Origin: Arthrobacter bambusae
GTDB lineage: Bacteria > Actinomycetota > Actinomycetes > Actinomycetales > Micrococcaceae
Direction: 5' to 3'
Length of the DNA stretch: 64,000 nucleotides
Assembly: GCF_030812595.1 (NCBI RefSeq)
Contig: NZ_JAUSSZ010000005.1
Span: 186,001 to 250,000 of the forward strand
Positions within the stretch are counted from its first letter, which is position 1, and each line of letters begins with the position of its first letter. Shown in pieces: positions 17,815-26,327 of the stretch. The position numbers and the translations under genes were made by a program. The notes beneath the pieces were generated by a model. That model searched no databases and was not told where the DNA came from. It saw nothing but the letters and a program-made list of their open reading frames with translations.

Positions 17815-18528
17815 CTATCCGACGCCGAGGTACGCTTCCTTGACCGCCGGGTTGGCGAGCAGTTCCTTACCGGTGCCCCTGTGCGTGATTGCCCCGGTTT
17901 CAAGGACAAAAGCACGGTGTGCGCGGGCCAGGGCCTGGTTGGCGTTTTGCTCCACCAGAAGCACCGTGGTGCCTTGGTTGTTGATCTCGGTGACGATCTT
18001 GAAGATCTGGCGGATGAACTGGGGAGCTAGCCCCATGGAAGGTTCGTCCAGGAGCAACAGCTTGGGGTTGGACATCAGCGCCCGGCCAATCGCGAGCATC
18101 TGTTGTTCACCGCCGCTCATGGTGCCGCCAAGCTGCTTGATACGTTCCTTCAACCGTGGAAACAGGTCGAAGACCCGCTCCAAATCGTCCGACACCTTGG
18201 TCCGGTCCTTACGGCCGTAGGAACCCATGTCAAGGTTCTCCTCGACCGTCATGCCGGGGAAAATTCCCCGACCCTCGGGCGCCTGCGAAATGCCGTGGAC
18301 CACGCGGATGTGTGCTTTCATCCTCGTGATGTCCTCGCCGGCGAACGTGATGGAACCGGCCGAGGGAGACAGCAACCCGGAGATCGTCCTCATGGTGGTG
18401 GTCTTACCTGCACCATTTGCCCCGATGAGCGAGACGATTTCGCCTTCCTCCACGCTGAATGACATGTCGGAAATGGCTTGGATCCGACCATAGTGGACGG
18501 ATATGTTCTTCAGCTCAAGCAAGGTCAT
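17815..18528 (-). CDS. livF: Branched-chain amino acid ABC transporter, ATP-binding protein LivF
   Basis: 237 residues. Walker A is GANGAGKTTT (about 36-45), the signature is MSGGEQQMLAIGRAL, and the Walker B region is KLLLLDEPSMGLAP, the LivF-typical wording. It energises uptake of leucine, isoleucine, valine or related compounds together with LivG. The ATG at 18528 (MTLLELKNIS) overlaps the livG end by 14 bp, so translation is coupled. It is the last gene of the livK-H-M-G-F operon. Confidence 0.92.
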   Translation of the reverse strand: MTLLELKNISVHYGRIQAISDMSFSVEEGEIVSLIGANGAGKTTTMRTISGLLSPSAGSITFAGEDITRMKAHIRVVHGISQAPEGRGIFPGMTVEENLDMGSYGRKDRTKVSDDLERVFDLFPRLKERIKQLGGTMSGGEQQMLAIGRALMSNPKLLLLDEPSMGLAPQFIRQIFKIVTEINNQGTTVLLVEQNANQALARAHRAFVLETGAITHRGTGKELLANPAVKEAYLGVG

Positions 18529-19402
18529 CTTCAGGCTCCCCGAGATAGGCGGAAATAACTTTCGGGTCATCGCGGATAATCTTCGGCACCGCGTCCGCGA
18601 TCTTTTTCCCGAACTCCAGGACCACGATCCGGTCGGTCACCCCCATGACCAACTTCATGTCGTGCTCAATGAGCAAGACTGTGTAACCGTCGTCCCTAAT
18701 GGTCCGGATCAGGGCCATGAGTTCTTCTTTTTCCGCCGGGTTGAAGCCGGCTGCGGGCTCATCCAAGCACAGGACTTTTGGATCGGTCGCCAGTGCGCGC
18801 GCGATTTCCAAGCGCCGCTGGTAACCATACGGCAAGTGCCGTGACAAGAAGTGGGCGTGATCGGCGATGCCCACGAACTCAAGCAACGCCATGCCGCGTT
18901 CAATAGCCGTTTTCTCTTCCCGGACATGGGTGGGCAGGCGCAGGAGCGCCCCGCCGACACTCGTGCGGTGGCGTGCATCGAGACCGACCACCACGTTTTC
19001 CAAAGCTGTCATCTCACCAAAAAGGCGGATGTTCTGGAAGGTCCTCGCCAGCCCCCGCCTGGTGATCCGGTGCTGCGGCAGTCCGTTGAGCAACTGGCCT
19101 TCCAGCATGACCTTTCCCGACGTCGGCTTGTATACGCCTGTCATGGCATTGAAGCACGTGGTTTTACCCGCACCGTTAGGGCCGATCAAGCCGAGGATTT
19201 CGCCCCGGTTGATATCGAACGAGACATTGTCCAGAGCCGTCAGGCCACCGAACTTCACCGTCAGGTCCTGGACCTGGACCAACGCTTCGCCCACCTTGGT
19301 GACAATGTCGCGCTCAGGGGCCACCTTCTCGGCGACTTCAAGGTCCACACCCTGCTCTTTGAGTGCGTCCACATCAATATCCGGTTCGATCGCTTCACTC
19401 AT
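18515..19402 (-). CDS. livG: Branched-chain amino acid ABC transporter, ATP-binding protein LivG
   Basis: 295 residues. Walker A GPNGAGKTTCFNAMTGVY is at about 73-90, and the LivG-specific RTFQNIRLFGEMTALENV segment follows. The signature region is HLPYGYQRRLEIARAL and the Walker B is KVLCLDEPAAGFNP. About 40 extra N-terminal residues (IEPDIDVDALKEQG...) precede the usual LivG start and are acidic. The start ATG at 19402 overlaps the livM stop by 4 bp. Confidence 0.92.
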   Translation of the reverse strand: MSEAIEPDIDVDALKEQGVDLEVAEKVAPERDIVTKVGEALVQVQDLTVKFGGLTALDNVSFDINRGEILGLIGPNGAGKTTCFNAMTGVYKPTSGKVMLEGQLLNGLPQHRITRRGLARTFQNIRLFGEMTALENVVVGLDARHRTSVGGALLRLPTHVREEKTAIERGMALLEFVGIADHAHFLSRHLPYGYQRRLEIARALATDPKVLCLDEPAAGFNPAEKEELMALIRTIRDDGYTVLLIEHDMKLVMGVTDRIVVLEFGKKIADAVPKIIRDDPKVISAYLGEPEDDLA

Positions 19403-20598
19403 TTGTCAGCCCCCTTTCCCGATTGCAGGACGACTTTGCCCGAAGCAGGAATGTCTCCATTAGTGCCCCTCAGTTTGTTGTACGCCAGGCGCCCGTACGC
19501 GAGGAGGCTCTGGCGTGCGGGCAGAAGGCCGCCGGGGCGGAAGATCATGATGATCACGAGAGCCGCGCCAAAGATCAAATATTTGAACTCGGCAATCGCC
19601 GTGAAACGGAGGGGAATATATGCCACCAAAGCGCCGCCCAGAATCGCACCGACTTTGTTCCCCGTGCCGCCCATGACCACAGCGGCGACGAACAGGATGG
19701 ACGTGGCGATGTCAAACTTCTGGTTGTTCACAAAGCCCACCTGCCCGGCAAACAAGGCACCGGAGAGCCCGCCCACGGAAGCACCGATGGCAAAAGCCCA
19801 CACCTTGTACTTGAACGTCGGAACGCCCATGATTTCCGCGGCATCTTCATCCTCGCGAATGGCAATCCATGCGCGGCCAACTCGGCTGCGCTCAAGGTTT
19901 CCAGCGGCCAGAAGGACCACGATGATGATGGTCAGGGTCAGCCAGTACCACGGCGTTCCGTTCGAGTTCTGGAAAATTGTCTGGCCGGCTGAATCCGTTC
20001 CTGGAGGGTGGCCGACGTTCTGGAAGCCGACTTGGCCTTTCATCGCCGGAATGATCGTGGCCAAAATGCGCACGATCTCGCCGAAGCCAAGGGTGACGAT
20101 GGCCAAGTAGTCGCCGCGAAGCCGAAGCGTAGGCACACCCAAGACCACGCCGAAGAACATGGCCACTGCCATCGCAAGTGGCAGCGTCCACAAATAGGGA
20201 ATGTGCACATACGGCGAATCAGGGCTGGTAAACATTGCCGCGGTGTAGGAGCCCAGTGCGAAGAATGCCACGTAGCCCAGGTCAAGGAGGCCCGCATAGC
20301 CGACCACCACGTTCAAGCCCACAGCTATCAGGGCGTAGACAGACATTTGGGCGAGCGCGATTTGCCAGTTGTTCCCTGGTTCCGTGGTGATCAACGGCGG
20401 GTTGAGGATGGGAAGCAAATAGGCAATGACCACAACGATGATGAGGAACAGCCATTGGGTTTGGCGCGGGAGCGCATTCCATTTGTCGCTGAGTCCCGGG
20501 AACCAGCCTTTGCGGCGACGCATTTTGGCTTCGCGGTCCGCAATTTCCTGTGCCGAGGAATCATCGGGAATTAGTGTGGGGCCGTCTGTTGTGCTCAT
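19399..20598 (-). CDS. livM: Branched-chain amino acid ABC transporter, permease LivM
   Basis: 399 residues with about 9-10 transmembrane helices between residues 50 and 370. Motifs typical of LivM include GYAGLLDLGYVAFFALGSY and RGDYLAIVTLGFGEIVRI, the EAA-like cytoplasmic coupling region with IREDEDAAEIMGV. It forms the membrane pore with LivH. The N-terminal 40 residues are charged and cytoplasmic. The stop overlaps livG, and the start at 20598 overlaps the livH stop by 4 bp. Confidence 0.92.
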   Translation of the reverse strand: MSTTDGPTLIPDDSSAQEIADREAKMRRRKGWFPGLSDKWNALPRQTQWLFLIIVVVIAYLLPILNPPLITTEPGNNWQIALAQMSVYALIAVGLNVVVGYAGLLDLGYVAFFALGSYTAAMFTSPDSPYVHIPYLWTLPLAMAVAMFFGVVLGVPTLRLRGDYLAIVTLGFGEIVRILATIIPAMKGQVGFQNVGHPPGTDSAGQTIFQNSNGTPWYWLTLTIIIVVLLAAGNLERSRVGRAWIAIREDEDAAEIMGVPTFKYKVWAFAIGASVGGLSGALFAGQVGFVNNQKFDIATSILFVAAVVMGGTGNKVGAILGGALVAYIPLRFTAIAEFKYLIFGAALVIIMIFRPGGLLPARQSLLAYGRLAYNKLRGTNGDIPASGKVVLQSGKGADK

Positions 20599-21614
20599 GC
20601 CTTACTCTTTCCTAGCGAGCTACCCAAGACACCTTCGGGTCGCACGATCAATACCAACACAAGGACCACGAACGCGACCACGTCGGTCCACTGGGAACTG
20701 CCCAGGAGCACCTGGCCGTAGTTGCCGATCAAGCCGATCAGCAAGCCGCCCAGCAACGCGCCGCGCACGTTGCCGATGCCGCCGAGGACAGCGGCCGCGA
20801 AGGCTTTGACGCCAAGGATGAATCCGCCGTTATATTGCACGCCGGACGGGATTTTCATCACGTAGAACAATGCGGCCGCTCCGGCGAGGATTCCGCCAAT
20901 GATGAAGGTGGTCACAATGATCCGCTCCTTGTTGACCCCCATCAAGGTTGCGGTGTCCGGGTCCTGTGCCACGGCACGGATGCCGCGACCGGTCTTGGAC
21001 CGCCTGATGAACTGATCGGTGGCGATCATGAGGATAATCGCCGCGACGACGATAACCACTTGCTGCGAATCGATGATAGTTCCGAAGACATCGAAAATCG
21101 GGAGCGGCCGGAACATCGTCAGGGCGGCCTCCGGGCTCGGTCCGCGCCACCAGTAGATGGTGTACTGAATCGCGAAGGAAACACCGATGGCGGTAATCAA
21201 GAATGCCAGGCGGGGCGCCTTGCGCTGCCGCAAAGGCTTATAGGCCACCCGTTCAACGATCACCGCCATCAAGGCTGAGGCGATAATGGCGACGATTAGG
21301 GCGAGGACAAGGTTTCCCACGATGGCCCAGAAAGCCAGCCTCGGAGCGGAAGGTCCGAAATTCAGCGCGCTAAGGGTAAAGAACACCCCGTAACACCCGG
21401 TGATGAACACTTCGGAGTGGGCAAAGTTGATGAGGTTGAGAACGCCGTAGACGAGGGTATAGCCGAGGGCTACCAACGCGTAAATTGCACCGAAGGTCAA
21501 CCCGTCAAACGTGGAACTCCAGAAATTTTGGGTAAACGAATTTACGTCGAAGGTGATCCACGTGTCGTCGACGGGAACCGAGTGGAGCAGGGTGGGAATT
21601 ACTTCACTGATCAT
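20595..21614 (-). CDS. livH: Branched-chain amino acid ABC transporter, permease LivH
   Basis: 339 residues with about eight hydrophobic helices. Family motifs are LTFGAIYALVALGYTLVYGVLNLINFAHSEVF and the coupling segment RAVAQDPDTATLMGVNKERI. It partners LivM in the permease. An N-terminal extension of about 25 residues with Thr/Asn precedes the first helix. It is the first gene after the livK terminator, about 80 bp downstream of the livK stop. Confidence 0.92.
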   Translation of the reverse strand: MISEVIPTLLHSVPVDDTWITFDVNSFTQNFWSSTFDGLTFGAIYALVALGYTLVYGVLNLINFAHSEVFITGCYGVFFTLSALNFGPSAPRLAFWAIVGNLVLALIVAIIASALMAVIVERVAYKPLRQRKAPRLAFLITAIGVSFAIQYTIYWWRGPSPEAALTMFRPLPIFDVFGTIIDSQQVVIVVAAIILMIATDQFIRRSKTGRGIRAVAQDPDTATLMGVNKERIIVTTFIIGGILAGAAALFYVMKIPSGVQYNGGFILGVKAFAAAVLGGIGNVRGALLGGLLIGLIGNYGQVLLGSSQWTDVVAFVVLVLVLIVRPEGVLGSSLGKSKA

Positions 21615-21630
21615 GGCACTTTCCTGATGT

Positions 21631-21678
21631 AATCAAAAGAAATGCTGGGGGTCGGCATGGATGCTAACCCCCAGCATT
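21631..21678 (-). terminator. Intergenic terminator/attenuator between livK and livH
   Basis: AATGCTGGGGGT (21641-21652) pairs with ACCCCCAGCATT (21667-21678), a perfect 12-bp stem with a 14-nt loop. On the minus strand TTTCTTTTG follows. Partial read-through would give more binding protein than permease, a common arrangement for ABC importers. Confidence 0.85.
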
Positions 21679-21693
21679 CATCTGGGCTCGGTG

Positions 21694-22926
21694 TTATTTT
21701 CCGATGACGCCGATGGGAACGATCTTGCCGTTCTCAACTTTGTAGCCGTAAACATCAGGAGTTGCCAGTTCGCCGGTTGAGTCCCACTTGTAGTGCTTCG
21801 ACAGGCCATCTGCGTCGTAGGACTTGACCCAGGAAAGAAGGTCCGCACGGGACTGCTTGCCCTTGTCGATACCCGAGAGCAGGACGGTGGCTGCGTCGTA
21901 ACCCTCAATGGAGTAGGTTCCAGGCTCAGCGTTGGCGAGCTTCTTGTACTCGGACTCGAAGCTCGGGATCAGCTCGCCGGGGATGCAGGGGCAGGTGAAG
22001 TATGCGTTGGACGACGCATCGCCCGCCTGCTTGATGAACTGGTCATCCTTCACTCCATCGGGGCCAACGAAGGATCCGGTGAATCCCTTTCCAACCAGCT
22101 GCTGGTCGAAGGGAGCACCTTCGGCGTAGTAGCCGGCGTAGTAGACGGTGTCTGCCTTGGCGTTCATGATCTTGGAAATCACAGCCGAGAAGTCCTTCTG
22201 GCCTGTGACAACCTTGTCGGAGCCCACCATGGCGGAGCCGAGGGCCTGGGAGGTCGAGGTTCCCAAACCGATGCCGTAGTCAGAGTCGTCCTGGACGAGG
22301 TAGACCTTCTTTGCCTGCAGCTTGTCCGTGAGGAACTTAGCTGCGGCCGGACCCTGGACGGCGTCATTGCCGAGGGCACGGAAGAATGTGGTCCAGCCGT
22401 TCTTTGTCAGGCCCGGGTTGGTTGCGGAAGGCGTGATGTGCACCAAGCCCTTCTGCTCGAAGATGTTGCCGGTGGCCTTTGACTCTCCGGAGAACGGCAA
22501 GCCCACCACTCCGACGATGTCCGGTTCCGAAACAATCTGCGTCACCGGGCCTGTTGCCTTGTTCGGATCACCCTCAGTGTCGAACTTCTTGAACTGGACC
22601 TGGCAGCCGGGGTTTGCGGCGTTGTGCTGGTTGATGGCCAGCTGAATGCCGTTGAAGATGTTGATACCCAGCTGGGCGTTGGGTCCTGTCTCGGCACCGG
22701 CATAGGCGAGGGTGGTGGTGGACGCGCATTTACCCTTGCCATCGCCTGCAGGCAATACAGCCCCGGCAGGAACGTCGACTTTGGAAATCGCAGGGATATT
22801 GATCCTGCCGCCTGCCGCCCCCGAGGTGTCGGTGCTGCTGGGACCGGTCTGATTCGCACAGCCCGCCACCAGCATGCCAAGGGTGGCCGCTGCTGCGATC
22901 GCCGAAATGACTTTCTTCCTGTACAT
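21694..22926 (-). CDS. livK: Branched-chain amino acid ABC transporter, substrate-binding lipoprotein LivK
   Basis: 410 residues. A lipoprotein signal peptide (MYRKKVISAIAAAATLGML) ends in the lipobox VAGC, with C23 as the lipidation site. A periplasmic-binding-protein type I fold follows, with family markers such as YAGAETGPNAQLGINIFNGIQLA and VVGLPFSGESKATG. It captures the amino acid outside the membrane and delivers it to LivHM. The ATG at 22926 has GGAGG 7 nt upstream. It is first in the operon and separated from livH by a strong hairpin. Confidence 0.92.
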   Translation of the reverse strand: MYRKKVISAIAAAATLGMLVAGCANQTGPSSTDTSGAAGGRINIPAISKVDVPAGAVLPAGDGKGKCASTTTLAYAGAETGPNAQLGINIFNGIQLAINQHNAANPGCQVQFKKFDTEGDPNKATGPVTQIVSEPDIVGVVGLPFSGESKATGNIFEQKGLVHITPSATNPGLTKNGWTTFFRALGNDAVQGPAAAKFLTDKLQAKKVYLVQDDSDYGIGLGTSTSQALGSAMVGSDKVVTGQKDFSAVISKIMNAKADTVYYAGYYAEGAPFDQQLVGKGFTGSFVGPDGVKDDQFIKQAGDASSNAYFTCPCIPGELIPSFESEYKKLANAEPGTYSIEGYDAATVLLSGIDKGKQSRADLLSWVKSYDADGLSKHYKWDSTGELATPDVYGYKVENGKIVPIGVIGK

Positions 22927-23012
22927 AAAATAGCCTCCGCGGTGCGTCTGATTCGTGGTCATCAGCCCGAAGTCACTTTCACTTCGAACATGTTCCATGA
23001 GAGTACTACCAA

Positions 23013-23034
23013 ATATGTGTCCTACAACACATAT
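23013..23034. promoter_or_regulatory. Perfect palindrome upstream of livK, possible operator
   Basis: ATATGTGT (23013-23020) and ACACATAT (23027-23034) form an 8-bp inverted repeat with a 6-bp centre, giving a TGTCCTACA middle. It lies about 90-110 bp before the livK start, where a regulator of the liv operon could bind. The GTnnnAC centre resembles GntR/FadR-type operators, but the regulator is unknown. The rest of 22927-23168 shows no gene. Confidence 0.5.
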
Positions 23035-23168
23035 ATGCAGGTCAGGATCTAATAACGGTCGATCGCCGCCCTGCTCTGCGAGCTATCGGCATGAACGCGG
23101 GGTTAAATTCTTGTCACGTCACAACTTGGCGCAAACAATGGGGCGGCACGGCTCGTATGCCGCGCGCG

Positions 23169-23242
23169 TGCCCCAGGTGGGACTCGAACCCACAACACGC
23201 GGATTTTAAGTCCGCTGCCTCTGCCAATTGGGCTACTGGGGC
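23169..23242 (-). tRNA. tRNA with UAA anticodon (would be annotated tRNA-Leu), type I structure
   Basis: 74 nt that fold as a complete cloverleaf. Acceptor GCCCCAG pairs with CTGGGGC, and the discriminator is A. The anticodon stem-loop is GCGGA-CTTAAAA-TCCGC, so the anticodon is UAA, reading UUA. The T arm is GTGGG-TTCGAGT-CCCAC. The variable region is only 5 nt (GTGTT). Bacterial leucine tRNAs normally have a long variable arm, so this type I body is unexpected. CCA is not encoded. It stands alone between livK and the NADH dehydrogenase gene. Confidence 0.88.
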
Positions 23243-23404
23243 GCCCGGATAATGGTAACCCAGCGCACTCCCCTGCTTCGTCCACTGGAGCCCTTCGAGC
23301 GGCGCGCCATGAACCGTCGCAGACGGGAGGCTGGAGTTAAACGCCGACGGCGGCCGCCCCCGCTCGGGAGGCAGCCGCCGTCGGCGGAACTGCTCGGTGT
23401 GTCG

Positions 23405-24841
23405 CTACTTGGCGTCAGCCGTGACGGGAGCCTTGGCTTCAGCGGCTGGCGCGGGCGCGGCGGCCGGCTTGGGAGCCGGGGTGGCTGCGGCCACGAAGGC
23501 TCCACGCGGGTTGTCGAGGTCCAGGAGCTGGGTGGTGTCGCGGCCCATGGTCATGCCCAGGATCCAGTTGAGGATCACGCGGACCTTGCGCTCACCGGTG
23601 GGGATGGCCAAGCCGTGGTAGCCGCGGTGGGCCAACCAAGCGAGTCCGCCCTTGAGGCCGATGCGGCCCAGGAGGTTGATATTGGCAACGCCCTTCCATT
23701 CGCCGAAGCCGGCAACCGCACCGAGGTTCTTGTGCTTGTAGTCGGCCATCGGCTTGTCCCAGCGGGAGGCCCACAGGTTCTTGGCGAGGCGCTTGGCCTG
23801 GCGCAGGGCGTGCTGGGCGTTCGGAACGCAGGTGCCGTCCGGCAGGCCGCTGCCCGTGAGGTCCGGAACAGCCGCGACATCGCCGGCAGCCCAGGCGTTG
23901 TCGATGATGCCTTCGTCGCCCGCAATGCGCAGGTCCGGAAGGACACGGACACGTCCGCGGGGCTCGAGCGGGAAGTCGGTGGAGCGGATCATCGGGTTGG
24001 CCTGCACGCCTGCAGTCCACACGAGGGTGTCGGCTTCGAACTCCTGGGCAGGGGTCTTGTCCGGCAGGTTGATGAGCTTGAGGCTACCCTCTGCGTTGTC
24101 GAGGGAGGTGTTGAGCAGGACCTCGATGCCGCGGCTGCGCAGGTGTCCGACAACCCACTCTGCCTGGGCTGCGGTGACCTCGGGCATGATGCGGCCCATC
24201 GCTTCGACAAGAACGAAGCGGACTTCTTCCTGGCGGATGCGCGGGTTGTTCTTCACGGCGGCGCGGGCGAGGTCTTCCATCTCGGTGATGCACTCGATAC
24301 CGGCGAAACCGCCACCCACAACCACGAAGGTCAGGGCCTTGGCGCGCTCCGCGGCGTCCGTCATGGTGGAGGCGACCTCGATGCGCTCGAGGACCTTGTT
24401 TCGCAGGGCCACCGCTTCTTCGATGGTCTTCAGGCCAATGCCTTCGTCCGCGAGGCCCTTGATGGGGAAGGTGCGGGTAATGGCACCGGCGGCAACCACG
24501 ACGTCAAAGTACGGGATCTCGAAAGGCTCCCCACCGTCGGCCGGAGCAACAACGGCGGTGCGGTTCTGGTGGTCGATGCTGGTGACGCGGCCCTGGATGA
24601 GTTCCGTCTGCTTGAGGTGCTGGCGGTGCGAGACGACGGCGTGGCGTGCCTCGATGTTGCCGCCGGCCACCTCCGGGAGGAAGGGCTGGTAGGTCATGTA
24701 GGGAAGCGGATCGACGACGGTGACGATTCCGCCGGCGTTCGCGATCTTCTTCTGCAGCTTGAGTGCTACGTACAGGCCGACGTATCCGCCGCCGACAACG
24801 AGAACACGGGGACGATCAATGAGCTCAGGGGTGGTTGCCAT
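23405..24841 (-). CDS. ndh: Type II NADH dehydrogenase (NDH-2), FAD-dependent
   Basis: 478 residues of the pyridine nucleotide-disulfide oxidoreductase fold. The FAD-binding Rossmann motif VVGGGYVGLYVALKLQK is near the N-terminus (about 14-30), and the NADH-binding motif VVVGGGFAGIECITEM lies about 165-180. The FAD-contacting AAGDVAAVPD is about 310-319. The C-terminal amphipathic and hydrophobic region and the GLAWLAHRGYHGL stretch fit membrane-associated NDH-2. It oxidises NADH and reduces menaquinone without pumping protons. The C-terminal 40 residues are an Ala/Pro-rich tail. The ATG at 24841 follows TACCCT by 6 nt, suggesting a leaderless mRNA. Confidence 0.9.
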   Translation of the reverse strand: MATTPELIDRPRVLVVGGGYVGLYVALKLQKKIANAGGIVTVVDPLPYMTYQPFLPEVAGGNIEARHAVVSHRQHLKQTELIQGRVTSIDHQNRTAVVAPADGGEPFEIPYFDVVVAAGAITRTFPIKGLADEGIGLKTIEEAVALRNKVLERIEVASTMTDAAERAKALTFVVVGGGFAGIECITEMEDLARAAVKNNPRIRQEEVRFVLVEAMGRIMPEVTAAQAEWVVGHLRSRGIEVLLNTSLDNAEGSLKLINLPDKTPAQEFEADTLVWTAGVQANPMIRSTDFPLEPRGRVRVLPDLRIAGDEGIIDNAWAAGDVAAVPDLTGSGLPDGTCVPNAQHALRQAKRLAKNLWASRWDKPMADYKHKNLGAVAGFGEWKGVANINLLGRIGLKGGLAWLAHRGYHGLAIPTGERKVRVILNWILGMTMGRDTTQLLDLDNPRGAFVAAATPAPKPAAAPAPAAEAKAPVTADAK

Positions 24842-24847
24842 AAGAAT

Positions 24848-24853
24848 AGGGTA
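24848..24853 (-). promoter_or_regulatory. Putative -10 hexamer of a leaderless promoter (ndh)
   Basis: TACCCT on the minus strand ends 6 nt (ATTCTT) before the ATG at 24841; no ribosome binding site is present. Confidence 0.55.
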
Positions 24854-24913
24854 CAGCACCTTGTGAAAATCTTCACTAACTACTTTTCCGAAATTAAGGG
24901 CCACTCCCGGATG

Positions 24914-26293
24914 CTATTCGGGGTGGTTCGGATCCACGGCGTTCACCTCGCCGGTAGCGGGCTCGTCGGGAGGTTCCGGGGAGCCCCGGTAGGCGCGCCT
25001 CAATTGGACGGAGGCGCCCGCAACGATCGCCACGAAAAGCCCACCGAAGCCGATGACGACGGCGGCCGGAACCGCCGTGTCGGGCTGCGAAGGCGCCTTC
25101 GCCACAGGAACTGTGGGATCCGCCAAGGTAGGGGCGGGGGTGCTCGGTTTTGACGTCGGCTGCGGTGTTGGGTGGCTAAGGTCTCCGCGCCGATGCACCC
25201 GGATCCATTCGGCAATGGATCCGACCGGATTGCTCGTCACCTCGGGCACATCGGCTTTCAGGGCCGCCTCGGCGTTGAGGATGCCGTAGCCATAGATGGG
25301 GTCCTTGCCAGGAGCCCCTGCATCCTCGGCCGTGGACACAATCCGGTTAATGACCTGCGGGGCGCTCATATCCGGCCATTTCGAGCGGATCAGCGCCGCG
25401 ACGCCCGAGACAATCGGCGCGGAGCCGGACGTGCCTGCCCAGTCTTGGTAGCTCCCCCCTGGCAGGCCACCCACCAGCCCTTCCGCGGGTGCCGAGACGC
25501 CGATGCTGATTCCCTGGGACGAAGCATCGACGCTGGCGGTGCGGTTCCGGTCGAGTCCTGCCACGGTCAACACACCTGGAATCGTGGCGGGCGCACCCAC
25601 CTGGATATTTCCGCCGATCCGGTTGCCCGCCGCGGCCACGATCACCACGTCCTTTTGTTCGGCATAGAGGAACGCCGCGTCCCAGCTTTGGGGCCAATCA
25701 GGAGAGGTGCTGCCGAGTGAAATATTGATGACCTTGGCGCCGTTGTCCACTGCCCACCGGACCGCATCGGGAATTTGTTCCTGGTCCGTCTTGCCCGCGG
25801 GATTCGGCGAACCGAGCCAAGCGGAAGCGGACAGGATCTGGGCTTCGGGGGCAACGCCGACGATTCCGTCCGGGCCAACACTGGAATCGGGCGACGGAGG
25901 AGAAGGAACGGACGAAGGACTGGCCGAAGCATGTCCACGCCCTGCCAGGAGGGTCGCGACGAGGGTCCCGTGCTCTGGTTTGGCCCCGATGCTTTTCTGT
26001 CCGCCGGGATCGCCTGCACCGGAAACGTCGGTTCCACCCACCACCGCGCCCTTGAGATCGGGGTGTTGTCCGTCTACCCCGCTGTCGATGATGGCCACCT
26101 TCACCCCTGCGCCCTTGGATACCTGCCAGGCGGCGGTGATGCCGTACTCGTTGAGCCAGTATTCCTTGTCCCGCCAAGAGTCGGCGGATGCTGAGGGCGC
26201 AGTGAGCAGGGCCCCTGCAAGGCTTCCACAAGCCAGCATGGCGGCCAGCGCGGCCGATGCTGTGCGGCGGCGCCAACCGTGTGGCAACGTCAT
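24914..26293 (-). CDS. Subtilisin-like S8 serine protease, mycosin-like, secreted and membrane-anchored
   Basis: 459 residues. A signal peptide with a twin-Arg-containing n-region (RRRTAS) and Ala-rich core ends near ASA-DS (about 38). The catalytic triad is visible: Asp in VAIIDSGVDGQHPDL, His in EHGTLVATLLAG, and Ser in GTSGSAPIVSGVAAL. A Ser/Pro-rich insert follows the His block. The C-terminus has a Pro-rich linker, one transmembrane helix (VVIGFGGLFVAIVAGASV) and a short cytoplasmic tail. That is the layout of mycosins (MycP), which mature type VII secretion machinery. No esx or ecc genes are in this window, so substrate and partner are unknown. The upstream sequence holds two direct copies of GATGGGTATTCG just before the start. 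Confidence 0.85.
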   Translation of the reverse strand: MTLPHGWRRRTASAALAAMLACGSLAGALLTAPSASADSWRDKEYWLNEYGITAAWQVSKGAGVKVAIIDSGVDGQHPDLKGAVVGGTDVSGAGDPGGQKSIGAKPEHGTLVATLLAGRGHASASPSSVPSPPSPDSSVGPDGIVGVAPEAQILSASAWLGSPNPAGKTDQEQIPDAVRWAVDNGAKVINISLGSTSPDWPQSWDAAFLYAEQKDVVIVAAAGNRIGGNIQVGAPATIPGVLTVAGLDRNRTASVDASSQGISIGVSAPAEGLVGGLPGGSYQDWAGTSGSAPIVSGVAALIRSKWPDMSAPQVINRIVSTAEDAGAPGKDPIYGYGILNAEAALKADVPEVTSNPVGSIAEWIRVHRRGDLSHPTPQPTSKPSTPAPTLADPTVPVAKAPSQPDTAVPAAVVIGFGGLFVAIVAGASVQLRRAYRGSPEPPDEPATGEVNAVDPNHPE

Positions 26294-26327
26294 CAACGAA
26301 TACCCATCCCTATCGAATACCCATCCC

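Noticed and set aside
23228..25153. Plus-strand frame of about 640 codons opposite the NADH dehydrogenase gene
   Set aside because: It begins in the tRNA gene and opposes a clear NDH-2 enzyme with two Rossmann motifs.
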